From: Cupriavidus sp. UYMMa02A
GTDB lineage: Bacteria; Pseudomonadota; Gammaproteobacteria; Burkholderiales; Burkholderiaceae
Direction: 5' to 3'
NCBI GenBank assembly: GCA_001725945.1
Contig: LRMT01000047.1
Span: 22,148-86,147, forward strand
Length of the DNA stretch: 64,000 nucleotides
Positions 11,370-20,990 of the stretch are shown piece by piece (the first letter of the stretch is position 1; each line of letters begins with the position of its first letter). A model generated the notes under the pieces. The model was not told the origin of the DNA. It did not search any database and saw only the letters and a program-made list of their open reading frames with translations. The translations under genes were made by a program, and so were the position numbers.

Positions 11370-12646
11370 ATGCGGGTAGTCATCGTGGGCGCCGGCGTGG
11401 TCGGCATGACCAGCGCCTGGCGCCTGGCGCAGGATGGCCATGAAGTGACCGTGCTCGAGCGGCACGACGGGCCCGGCGAGGAAACGAGCTTCGCCAACGG
11501 CGGCAGCTCAGCTACAGCTACGTGGCGCCGCTGGCCGGACCGGGCGTGATCGGCAAGGTACCGGGCTGGCTGCTGCGGCGCGATTCGCCCATGCGTTTCC
11601 GGCCCGCGGCGGACCCCGCGCAATGGCGCTGGCTGGCCGCCTTCATGCGCGCGTGCAATGCCGCCACCAGCGAAGCCACCACGCGCAAGCTGCTGCGCCT
11701 GGCGTTCTACTCGCGCGACCTGATGCAGGCGTTCGTGGCCAGCGAAGGTGCCAAGGCCGAAGCGAGTGATTTTGATTTTGCGCGGCGCGGAAAATTGATT
11801 GTGCACCGCGATAGCGCGGCGTTCGAATCGGCGCGGCGACTGCTCGATTACCAGGCGAGCCTCGGCTGCGAACAGCAGGCGCTCGACCGCGAGGCGTGCA
11901 TCGCGCTGGAGCCCGCACTGGCGGGCATCCGCGACGAGATCGCGGGCGCGATCTACACGCCGAGCGAGGAGGTCGGCGATTGCCACCGCTTCTGTCTGTC
12001 GCTGGCACGGTTGCTGCAGCAGCAGTCCGGCGTCTCGATGCGCTTCGGTACCGTCGTGCAAGGGCTGGTCCAGGAAGGGGACCGCATCACGGGTGTACGG
12101 ACGCAGACCGGCGTGGTGCCGGCCGATGCGGTCGTGGTTGCCGGCGGCATCGGCAGCGTGCCGGTGCTGCGTCCGGCCGGCGTGCGTCCGATGCTATGGC
12201 CGTTGAAGGGCTACAGCATCACGGTGCCGCTGTCGGACGGTGGGCGTGCGCCCCATATCAGCATCACGGATTTCGCCAACAAGATCGTCTATGCCCGCAT
12301 CGGCAATACGCTGCGCGTCGCGGGCATGGCCGATCTGGTGCGCGGCGGCGCAGCCATCGATCTCGAGCGTGTCGGCACGCTGGTGGCGCAGACGCGCGCC
12401 TTGTTTGACGGTATCGTGCCCGATATCCCGCTCGCGCAGTTGCAGCCGTGGGCGGGACTGCGGCCCGCGACGCCCGATGGTTTGCCCCTGGTCGGGCCAT
12501 CGCGGCTGCATGGACTGTGGCTCAATCTCGGGCATGGGGCGCTCGGCTTCACGCTCGCCATGGGCAGCGCCGGGTTGCTGGCAGACCAGCTTGCCGGCCG
12601 CAAGCCTGCCGTCAATGCCGAAGATTTCTCCGCCGCGCTCGCATAG
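11370..12646 (+). CDS. DadA-like FAD-dependent amino-acid oxidoreductase, one frameshift
   Basis: DAO-family flavoprotein of about 425 residues, likely oxidising a D-amino or secondary amino acid. The N terminus is a Rossmann FAD site (MRVVIVGAGVVGMTSAWRLA with HEVTVLERH), and the C-terminal flavin loop is WAGLRPATPDGLPLVGPS then NLGHGALGFTLAMGSAGLL. One G is missing near 11512 (NGGQLSYSYVAPLAGP expected). ATG 11370 is preferred because GGAAAGG lies just upstream; ATG 11364 is also possible. It is a paralogue of the second DadA at 61.2-62.5 kb but has a different neighbourhood (LysR and amino-acid ABC genes), so its substrate probably differs. Confidence 0.85.
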
Positions 12647-12734
12647 GGGCCCGGCAGTGTTTCAGCGTTTTGCAGTACGTGGTTCCGATGGAATGCCTCG
12701 ATCAACAAGCACCCTCAACAGAAGGAGCGCCAAC

Positions 12735-13661
12735 ATGAAGCAATCGCACACTTGCCGCAAACGGGTACCCCTGCGCCTGCTGGCAGCCACAGCCCTCAGC
12801 CTGGTCGGCACTCTGGCCGCCACCGCGGCCAGCGCCGCCGATGGCGATACGCTGCGCAAGATCAAGGACAGCGGCGTGATCTCGCTCGGCTATCGCGAGT
12901 CGTCGATCCCGTTCTCGTACACCGACGGCAAGGAGGTGATGGGCTACTCGCACGAGATCCTGCTGCAGATCGTCGACAAGGTGAAGAGCGACCTGAAAAT
13001 GCCGAACCTGCAGGTCAGGCTCACGCCGATCACGTCGCAGAACCGGATTCCGCTGGTGCAGAACGGCACCATCGACATCGAGTGCGGCAGCACCACGAAC
13101 AACCTGGAGCGCCAGAAGCAGGTGGCGTTCTCCAACAGCCTGTTCGTCTACGGCATCAAGATGCTGACCAAGAAGGATTCCGGCGTGAAGGAGTTCAGTG
13201 ACCTGAAGGACCGCAACGTGGTCACCACCGCCGGCACCACCGGTGAGCGTCTGCTGGTCAAGATGAATGGCGAGAAGGCCATGAACATGAACCTGATCAG
13301 CACCAAGGACCACGGCCAGTCCTTCCTGATCCTCGAGAGCGGGCGAGCCGCCGCCTTTGTCATGGACGAGCCGCTGCTGTACGGCGAACGCACCAAGGCC
13401 AAGAGCGCTGGCGACTGGGTGGTGGTCGGTGCGCCGCTGCAGACCGAGAACTACGCGTGCATGTTCCGCAAGGACGACCCGTCGTTCAAGAAGCTGGCCG
13501 ACGGCGTGGTGGCCGACCTGATGACCAGTGGCCGGGCCGAGAAGCTGTACAACAAGTGGTTCATGTCGCCGATCCCGCCGCGCGGCATCAACATGAACTA
13601 TCCGCTGTCCGCCGACATGAAGGCGCTGTTCGCCGCGCCGAACGACAAGGCGTTCCAATAA
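12735..13661 (+). CDS. Amino-acid ABC transporter periplasmic binding protein (glutamate/aspartate type)
   Basis: Intact 308-residue SBP_bac_3 protein with a Sec signal peptide cleaved near ASAAD. The conserved entry strand is LRKIKDSGVISLGYRESSIPFSY, and TIDIECGSTTNNLERQKQVAFS is the typical GltI-type substrate-binding segment. GltI-like proteins bind glutamate or aspartate; the exact ligand here is inferred. A good ribosome site (GAAGGAG) precedes the ATG. It follows the FAD oxidoreductase by 88 nt and is probably part of the same regulon. Confidence 0.88.
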   Translation: MKQSHTCRKRVPLRLLAATALSLVGTLAATAASAADGDTLRKIKDSGVISLGYRESSIPFSYTDGKEVMGYSHEILLQIVDKVKSDLKMPNLQVRLTPITSQNRIPLVQNGTIDIECGSTTNNLERQKQVAFSNSLFVYGIKMLTKKDSGVKEFSDLKDRNVVTTAGTTGERLLVKMNGEKAMNMNLISTKDHGQSFLILESGRAAAFVMDEPLLYGERTKAKSAGDWVVVGAPLQTENYACMFRKDDPSFKKLADGVVADLMTSGRAEKLYNKWFMSPIPPRGINMNYPLSADMKALFAAPNDKAFQ

Positions 13662-13832
13662 GGACGCGCCGCCGGCGGGGCGGGTTGGCAGTTATATAGC
13701 ATGATGAATCGTTATTTAAATGTCGATAGCGTTTGCGGTAGCCTTGAGGCCGATATAGGCTCATAGCAGCACAAGTGGCCGGCGAATCTCTACATGAGTC
13801 CGCCGGCCAGTCCGCATCCCACTGGAGAACAT
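13662..13832 (+). promoter_or_regulatory. Leader with AT-rich patch and perfect inverted repeat before the second binding protein
   Basis: The gap between the two binding-protein genes contains an AT-rich stretch near 13692-13726, unusual for this genome and a plausible promoter zone. It also holds a perfect 9-bp inverted repeat, TGGCCGGCG (13776-13784) / CGCCGGCCA (13801-13809), with a 16-nt loop. There is no U-run, so it is not a simple terminator. It could be an operator, an mRNA-stabilising hairpin or a processing site between differentially expressed genes. Confidence 0.4.
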
Positions 13833-14643
13833 ATGCGATCGATTCGTCATGGCTGGCTCAAATCCCTGCTGGCTGCCTCGCTGATTGCCGGCGCGGCCGG
13901 CCTGAGCGCCACCGCGGCCAGCGCCGCGGACCTGCTCGATACGGTCAAGCAGGCCGGCGTGCTCAAGATCGGCCTCGAAGGCACCTATCCGCCGTTCGGC
14001 TTTCGCAACCCCAAGAACGAACTCGACGGGTTTGACGTCGATGTGGCGCGCGCGTCGCGGCAAAGCTCGGCGTGAAGCCGGAGTTCGTCACCACGGAATG
14101 GAGCGGCATCATCGCGGGTCTGCAGGCGGGCAAGTTCGACGTGATCGTCAACCAGGTCTCGGTGACGCCGCAGCGCAAGCAGGTGCTGGATTTCTCCACG
14201 CCGTATGTCTACTCGGCCGCGCAGCTCATCCAGCGCAAGGATGACACGCGCGAGTTCAAGTCGCTCGAAGCGCTCAAGGGGCACAAGCTCGGCGTGAGCT
14301 GGGCAGCAACTACAACGAACTGGCCAAGTCGGTGCCGGGCATCGACGTCAAGACCTATCCCGGTGCGCCCGAATACCTGCGCGACCTGGCTGCGCAGCGC
14401 GTGGATGCCGCGCTCAACGACCGGCTGATGGTGAACTACCTGATCAAGACCGCTAACCTGCCGCTGCGTCCGGGCGCAGTGGTGTCCGGCGCCAACGCCG
14501 AAGTTGCGATCCCGTTCCGCAAGGACAACCCGAAGTTCGCCCAGGCCATCGACCGTGCGCTCGATGACCTGCGCAAGGACGGCACGCTGACCAAGCTGTC
14601 GATGAAGTGGTTCGGGTCGGACGTGACCAAGCCCAGCAAGTAA
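13833..14643 (+). CDS. Amino-acid ABC transporter periplasmic binding protein (cystine/polar amino-acid type), two frameshifts
   Basis: SBP_bac_3 protein with a signal peptide (cleavage near ASAAD). The mature start DTVKQAGVLKIGLEGTYPPFGF, the EWSGIIAGLQAGKFDVIVNQVSVTPQRKQ segment and a C-terminal IPFRKDNPKFAQAID follow the FliY/TcyA pattern. Shifts lie near 14055 (one G, ARAVAAKLGV expected) and near 14299 (one C, GVSLGSNYNELAKS expected). The permease gene starts about 105 nt later, so the pair likely forms one importer. Confidence 0.85.
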
Positions 14644-14748
14644 ACCCGCACGCTGTCATACCAACACCCCGCCCGGCCACTGGCTGCGCGGGGTTTGCGC
14701 GCATTGCGGCACGCCGTATGATGCGTGCATTGTTCCGGCGACCCTTAT

Positions 14749-15407
14749 ATGTCCGCTCTCCAGCTCGTTTCCAATTCCTTGCCCGTGCTGCTGCAGGGCG
14801 CGCTGCTGACGATCAAGTTCGCACTGTGGTCAATGGCCTCGGGCTGGTGCTGGGCATCGTGGTGGCGCTGCTGGGCATCAGCCACAACGTCATGCTGAAG
14901 GGCATTGCGCGCACGTACGTCAGCATCATGCGCGGTACGCCGCTGCTGGTGCAGATCTTCGTCGTCTACTACGGCTTGCCGGGCATTGGCATCGCGCTGG
15001 AGCCCACGCCGGCGGGCGTGCTGACGCTGAGCCTCAATGTGGGGGCGTACCTGTCGGAGAGCATGCGCGGTGCGATTCTTGGTATTCCGCGCGGACAATG
15101 GCTCGCGGCATACAGCCTTGGCCTGACACCGGGGCAGACGTTGCGCTACGTGGTTGGACCACAGGCCTTGCGCCTCGCGGTACCGAGCCTTTCCAACAGC
15201 CTGATCAGCCTGATCAAGGACACCTCGCTGGTGTCGGTCATTACCGTGACGGAGCTGCTGCGCACGGCGCAGGAGGTTATTGCGGCGACCTATCAGCCGT
15301 TGCCGCTTTACCTTGCGGTGGCGGCGATCTACTGGGTGCTCAGCACGGGGCTTTCCGGGCTGCAGCATGTGCTGGAGCGACGGTTGTCGTTGCCGGGGCG
15401 GCACTGA
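14749..15407 (+). CDS. Amino-acid ABC transporter permease, one frameshift
   Basis: Inner-membrane His/Glu/Gln/Arg-type permease of about 220 residues. It starts MSALQLVSNSLPVLLQGALL and carries RTYVSIMRGTPLLVQIFVVYYGLP and the EAA-loop signature GAILGIPRGQWLAAYSLGLT with LRYVVGPQALRLAVPSL. One T is lost near 14838 (ALWSMAFGLVLGIV expected). It should pair with the binding protein just upstream. No ATP-binding subunit follows; the next gene is convergent and unrelated, so the energising ATPase must be encoded elsewhere. Confidence 0.87.
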
Positions 15408-15440
15408 TCTGCCGATAAGGTCAAAGCCAGCGAATGTTTT

Positions 15441-15483
15441 CTCCCCTCTCCCCCAACCCCTCTCCCGCAAGCGGAGAGGGGAG
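15441..15483. repeat. CT/GA-rich hairpin element between convergent genes
   Basis: Two CT-rich left arms (CTCCCCTCTC at 15441-15450 and CCCCTCTC at 15457-15464) can each pair with the single right arm GAGAGGGGAG ending at 15483, around a GCAAGC loop. It sits between the 3' ends of the permease gene and cphA. Similar CT-rich hairpins are dispersed in many proteobacterial genomes; it probably serves as a bidirectional transcription end. Confidence 0.55.
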
Positions 15484-15517
15484 TCAAACAGGTTGCAGGT
15501 GCCGCAGGAATGCCTGC

Positions 15518-18086
15518 TTAACCCTGCGCGACGCGGCCCGCGATATGCGCGAGTGCGTCGTCAACCTGATCCACCAGGATCAGGCAAAGATCACCAGCCT
15601 GCAGGCGCGACAGCCCTGTGTCGATCGCCACGAACTCGCCGCGGATCTCGTCGATCGTGCTCGCGCGCGTAGCGCCCTGCAGGCCCTCGCGCAGCAGCGC
15701 GAGCACTTCGCCGTCGGCACGGCCACGCTGGCACTGGTCCTGGTACAGGATGACCTCGTCGAACACGCCGCCGAGGATCTGCGTCTGCTTGCGGATGTCC
15801 TCGTCGCGGCGGTCGCCGGCGCCGCTGATCACCACCATGCGGCGCTTGGCCGGCATGGTCTGCACCGCATTGCACAGCGCCTGGATGGCGTCCGGGTTGT
15901 GCCCGTAGTCGGCAATCAGCGTGGCGCCGCGGTAGTCGAACACGTTGAAGCGGCCCGGGGCCGTCTGCGCGTCGTTGACGAAGGTCGCCAGCCCGCGGCG
16001 GATGATGCTCCAGTCGATGCCGAGCGCCCAGGCGGCAGCGATCGACGACATCGCGTTCTCCACCTGGAAGCCGATCGTGCCGTTGCGCGTGAGCGGGATC
16101 TCGGCCAGCGGGATGCGCACCGCGTGGTCGCCTTCCGACGCAACGATGTGGTCGCCGTCGACGAACACCACGCGCTTGCCCTGGGCACGGTGCGTGGCCA
16201 TGGCCGGCTGGCCCGGATCGTGCGCGAAGAACGTCACCGCGCCGGGGCAGGCATCCGCCATGCGCACCACCATCGGGTCCGCGGCATTGAGCACGGCCAT
16301 GCCGTGCGGCGCCACGTTCTGGACGATCACGCTCTTGAGCACCGCGAGGTCTTCCACCGTGCTGATATAGGATAGCCGAGGTGGTCGCCTTCGCCGACGT
16401 TGGTGACCACGGCGACGTCACAGCGGTCGAACGCCAGGCCTTCGCGCAGCAGGCCGCCGCGCGCGGTCTCGAACACGGCGGCATCGACGTCCGGGTGCAG
16501 CAGCACGTTGCGCGCGCTGCGCGGGCCGCTGCAGTCGCCGGTGTCGATGCGCTCGCCGCGGATATACACGCCGTCGGTGCCCGTCATACCCATGCGCAGG
16601 CCGCTTGCGGCCATGATGTGCGTGATCAGGCGGACCGTAGTGGTCTTGCCGTTGGTGCCCGACACCGCGACAACCGGAATGCGGCCATCGTCGCCGTCGG
16701 CGAACATGGTCGACACGATCGCTTCGCCGACCGCGCGGCCCTTGCCGTAGGACGGCTGCAGATGCATGCGCAGGCCCGGCGCGGCGTTGACTTCAACGAT
16801 GCCGCCAGCCTGTTCCTCGAACGGCTTGAGCACAGTCTCGCACACCGCATCGACGCCTGCGATGTCCAGGCCGACCATCTGCGCGGCGGCGACCGCGCGC
16901 GCGGCGATGTCCGGGTGGACGTCATCGGTCACGTCGGTGGCGCTGCCGCCGGTCGACAGGTTCGCGTTATTGCGCAGGACCACGCGCGTGCCCTTGGGCG
17001 GCACGGACTCCGCCGTCAGGCCTTGCTTGGCCAGCGTGGCGAGCGCGATGTCGTCAAAGCGGATCTTGGTCAGCGAGGTTGCGTGGCCTTCGCCACGGCG
17101 CGGGTCGCGGTTCACTTCCTCGACCAGCTGGCGCACGGTATGCGCGCCATCGCCGATCACTTGCGGCGGGTCGCGGCGTGCGGCGGCGACGAGGTGCTTG
17201 CCGACCACCAGCAGACGGAAGTCGTGGCCCGGAATATAGCGCTCGACGATCACATCCGAACTGATGTCCGAGGCGACTTCATAAGCTGTCATCACCTCCT
17301 CGCGCGTGCGGATGCGCACGGCCACGCCCTTGCCCTGGTTGCCGTCGCGCGGCTTCACGACCACGGGCGCGGCGATTTCCTGCGCGGCTTCCCACGCTTG
17401 CTCGGCGCTGCGCACCGAACGGCCAAGCGGGACCGGCACGCCGGCTGCATGCAGCAGGCTCTTGGTCAGGTCCTTGTCCTGCGCGACCGATTCGGCCACG
17501 GCGCTGGTCGCGCTGGTCTCGGCGGCCTGGATGCGGCGCTGCTTGCTGCCCCAGCCGAACTGCACCATCGAACCCTGCGTGAGGCGCCGGTACGGAATGC
17601 CGCGCGCGACCGCTGCGTAGACGATGGAGCCGGTGCTGGGCCCAAGGCGCACGTCTTCGTCGAGTTCGCGCAGGCGGTGCAGTGCGTCGTCGAGGTCGAA
17701 CGGCGCGTCGTCGCGCGCGGCCAGGCACAGTGTCTGGGCCAGGTCGAACGCCAGGCGGCCGACTTCTTCTTCGCTGTACTGCACGATCACCTGGTAGGTG
17801 CCGGGCTCGACGGTCTGTGCCGTGCGGCTGAACGTGACCGGGCAGCCGGCCGCGGCCTGCAGGCGCAGCGTGGCGCCTTCCAGCACGTGTGCGAGCGACA
17901 GTTCGCCCGCATCCTCGTCCGGATGCAGCGGCCGATGTCGGGAAAGCGCGCGCGCAGGCGGTCTTCAAAGCCGGGCAGGGTGGCCACCATGTCAGACGGC
18001 TCGGAGCAGGCCACGATCGCCTCGATGGCAGTGTGGCGGCACCACAGGTTCGGGCCGCGCAGGGCCCGGATGCGAGAGACTTCCAT
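15518..18086 (-). CDS. cphA: Cyanophycin synthetase, copy A (second gene of the pair), two frameshifts
   Basis: Makes cyanophycin (multi-L-arginyl-poly-L-aspartate) from Asp, Arg and ATP without ribosomes. About 857 residues with the CphA order: N domain starting MEVSRIRALRGPNLW, ATP-grasp domain (about residues 210-460; KDLTKSLLHAAGVPVPLGR, VVVKPRDGNQGKGV), and a Mur-ligase-like domain with P-loop SGTNGKTTTVRL. The C-terminal Mur subdomain has ADYGHNPDAIQAL. Shifts near 17931 (PDIGPLHPDEDAGE expected) and 16375 (GLSYISTVEDLA expected). Its start lies 29 nt after the stop of copy B, so B and A are one operon. The P-loop is canonical, unlike copy B. Confidence 0.93.
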
Positions 18087-18115
18087 AGATTCTGGTATCC
18101 GTTCTTCTTCGGGCG

Positions 18116-20749
18116 TCAGGCGCGGCGCGGGGGCTGGCCCATCCACTGGTGCACGCGGTCGACCGTGGTGCCGGGGGCGCCTTCGTCGCACTGCAGGACC
18201 AGCAGGTCCCCGGCCACCAGTTGGCCGAGCGCGGTTTCAATAGCGTCCTGGCGCGTGCCTTCGTCGATGATCTTGGTGACGCGGCGTCCTTCGTACAGCC
18301 CCTGCTTGAGCAGGGCACGTGCCTCGCGTCGGGTAACGCGCGCTTGACGCTGCGGTCTTCACACAGGAACACGCGGTCGAAGGTGGCGCCCAGGACCTTG
18401 CCCTGGCGGACCATGTCTTCATCGCGGCGCTGCGCGCCGGCACCGTAGACGATCATGCGGCGTTCGGCCGGGAAGCGGTCCAGCGCGGCGGCCAGCGCTT
18501 CCAGCGCGGGCGCGTTGTGCGCGTCGTCTACCACCACGGTTGCGCCGTTGCGCTCGAACAGCGTAAAGCGGCCCGGCACGTCGACCTGGCCCACGTCGAA
18601 GGTCACGATGCCCGCGCGGATCAGGTCGTTGGAGATACCCAGCGCCCAGCCGGTGGCAACGGCTGCCAGCACGTTCTCGACCTGGAACGAGACGCGGCCC
18701 GCGTAAGTCAGCGGAATCGCGGCGACATCGGTCAGCGGCGTTTCGCGGTTGCCGGTGGCCAGCACCACCTTGCCGTCGCGCACGAACACGGCACGCTTGC
18801 CCTGGGCGCGATGCGCGACGATGGCCGGCAGCTCGGCGGACAAGCCGAAGAAGATCACGTCGCCGTCCGACAGCTCGGCCATCTCGACCACGCGCTCGTC
18901 GCGCGCGTGAGCACGGCGGCGCCGTTCTGAGGACCACGTCGATCTGCGTGCGCAGTACGTTGTACATGCGGTCTTCATCTTCGACGTAGTAGTCGCCCAT
19001 GTGGTCGGGCGTGTCGAAGTTGGTGACCACGCCAACCTGGCAGCGGTCATAGACCAGGCCTTCGGACAGGATGGCGCCGCTGTCGTTCTCGAACACGGCG
19101 GCGTCGACCGCGCGGTTCATCAGGATGCGGTGGCCGGCGTCCCAGTTGGCACGGTCGCCGCCCTGCACCAGCCGGCGATCCAGGAACAGGCCGTCGCTGC
19201 AGGCCAGGCCGGTGTGCTTGCCCGACAGTTGCAGCAGGCGGGCGACCAGCTTGGCCACCACGGTCTTGCCGTTGGTGCCGGTGATGCCGACGACCGGGAT
19301 GCGGCCCGGGTTGGTGTCGTCGGCCTCGGGAAAGAGGTGGTCGACGATGGCGCGGCCCACGGGGCGTGGCGTGCCTTCCGCCGGCTTGATGTGCATGAGC
19401 AGGCCGGGGCCTGCATTGACTTCCACGATGGCACCGCGCTGCTCGGCCAGCGGGCGCGAGATGTCCTCGGCCACGAGGTCCACGCCCGCGATATCCAGAC
19501 CGACCACGCGCGCGGCGAGCGCTGCATGCGCCGCCACGCTCGGGTGCACGCGGTCGGTCACGTCGAATGCCACGTTGCCGGTGCGCTGGATCAGCACGGT
19601 CCTGCCTTCCGGCGGGATCGAGGTGCCGTCCATGCCCTGGCGCTTCAGTTCCAGGCGCGCGGCGGAATCCAGCCGGACACGGTTCAGCGGATGGTCTTCG
19701 GTGCTGCCGCGGCGCGGGTCGCAATTGATCTGCAGTTCGATCAGTTCCTCGATAGTCGACTTGCCGTCGCCGACCACGGTCGCAGTCTCGCCCATTGCGG
19801 CGGCGACCATGCGGCCGCCGACCACCAGCAGGCGGTGCTCATTGCCGGGTATGAAGCGTTCGACGATCACGCCGTTGCCTTCCTCGATGGCCACGGCGTA
19901 GGCGGTCTCGACTTCCTCGCGCGTCATCAGGTTGGTGAAGACGCCGCGGCCGTGGTTGCCGTCGTACGGCTTGACCACCACCGGCACGCCGATGTCGTCG
20001 GCAGCATCCCAGGCGTCTTCGGGCGACTCGACCATGCGGCCTTCGGGCACCGGCACGCCGCACGATTCCAGCAGGCTCTTGGTCAGGTCCTTGTCGCGCG
20101 AGATGCTTTCGGCGATGGCGCTGGTACGGTCGGTCTCGGCCGTCCAGATGCGGCGCTGGCGCGCGCCGTAGCCGAGTTGCACGAGGTTGCCGTCGGACAG
20201 CCGGATGGACGGGATATCGCGGTCATCGGCGGCATCGACGATGCATGCGGTGCTCGGGCCCAGACAGTGCTCATCGACCAGCCGGCGCAAGTTGTCGACA
20301 GCCGAAGGGACGTCGAACGGGCGGTCTTCGATCGCGGCCATGACCAGGTCGCGGGCCATGAACAGCGCGGCGCGCGTGACTTCTTCATGCCAGGCGCGCA
20401 CGATTACCTTGTAGACGCCGCGGATCGGAGTCTCGCGAGCCTTGCCGAAGCCACCGGGCATGCCAGCCAGGTTCTGCAGCTCAAGCGTCACGTGTTCCAG
20501 GATATGGCCCGGCCACGTGCCTTCCTTGAGGCGCTGCAGAAAGCCGCCGCGCTCTCCGATGCTGCAGCGATGCTCGATCAGCGAGGGCAGCCAGGCCGAC
20601 AGCCGTTCGTAGAACCCCGGAATCGTGTTGGAGGGAAAATCCTCCAGCTCCCCGATATCGACCCACGCCTCCAGCACGGGCCGATATGTCCACATATTCG
20701 GGCCGCGCAGCGACATGACATCGAAAATCTCAATGTCCTTCTTTTTCAT
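18116..20749 (-). CDS. cphA: Cyanophycin synthetase, copy B (first gene of the pair), three frameshifts
   Basis: Second CphA paralogue, transcribed first. It starts MKKKDIEIFDVMSLRGPNMW, with the N-domain feature RLKEGTWPGHILEHVTLELQ, an ATP-grasp domain (KDLTKSLLESCGVPVPEGR, VVVKPYDGNHGRGVF) and a Mur-like domain with P-loop TGTNGKTVVAKL, then VVVDDAHNAPALEAL. Shifts: near 18929 (VVLQNGAAVL expected), near 18908 (one base before ARDERVVEM) and near 18340 (KRGVTRREARALLKQG expected); the last 65 codons then read cleanly to 18116. Some bacteria pair CphA proteins that may both be needed for polymer synthesis. Here the two copies are clearly diverged, so they are not a recent duplication. Confidence 0.93.
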
Positions 20750-20990
20750 TGATTTAGCTTGAGGCAATGGGCGGAAACGCCCGAGAAATGGAAGCCTAAC
20801 CTTTCAATAACGTTACAGCATACGTCAGGTTGACTTCTTTAGCTGACATCCGATTGTGCAATGCATCAGGGCACCCGCTGGTTTGCGTTATGTATACTTG
20901 CGGGCAAAATCGCGGGCCGCCAGAGTGCGGCCATTCTAAATTGTTTCAAGTTATGTCCGTTTCCGCTGGACGCTGCAAGGCGCGCCGACA
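20750..20990. promoter_or_regulatory. Divergent intergenic region of the cyanophycin locus
   Basis: This 241-nt AT-richer gap separates cphA copy B (minus) from the ABC exporter (plus). A TTGACT hexamer (20830-20835) and a TGTATACT element (20891-20898) are promoter-like for the plus strand but are not at standard spacing from each other. No clear operator palindrome was found. It must carry both promoters, so it is where co-regulation of synthesis and export genes would be decided. Confidence 0.4.

Noticed and set aside
16381..20752. Long plus-strand open frames (620 and 583 codons) opposite the two cphA genes
   Set aside because: Composition is typical of antisense high-GC shadows (His, Arg, Ala, Asp repeats). 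The minus strand has complete CphA domain order.
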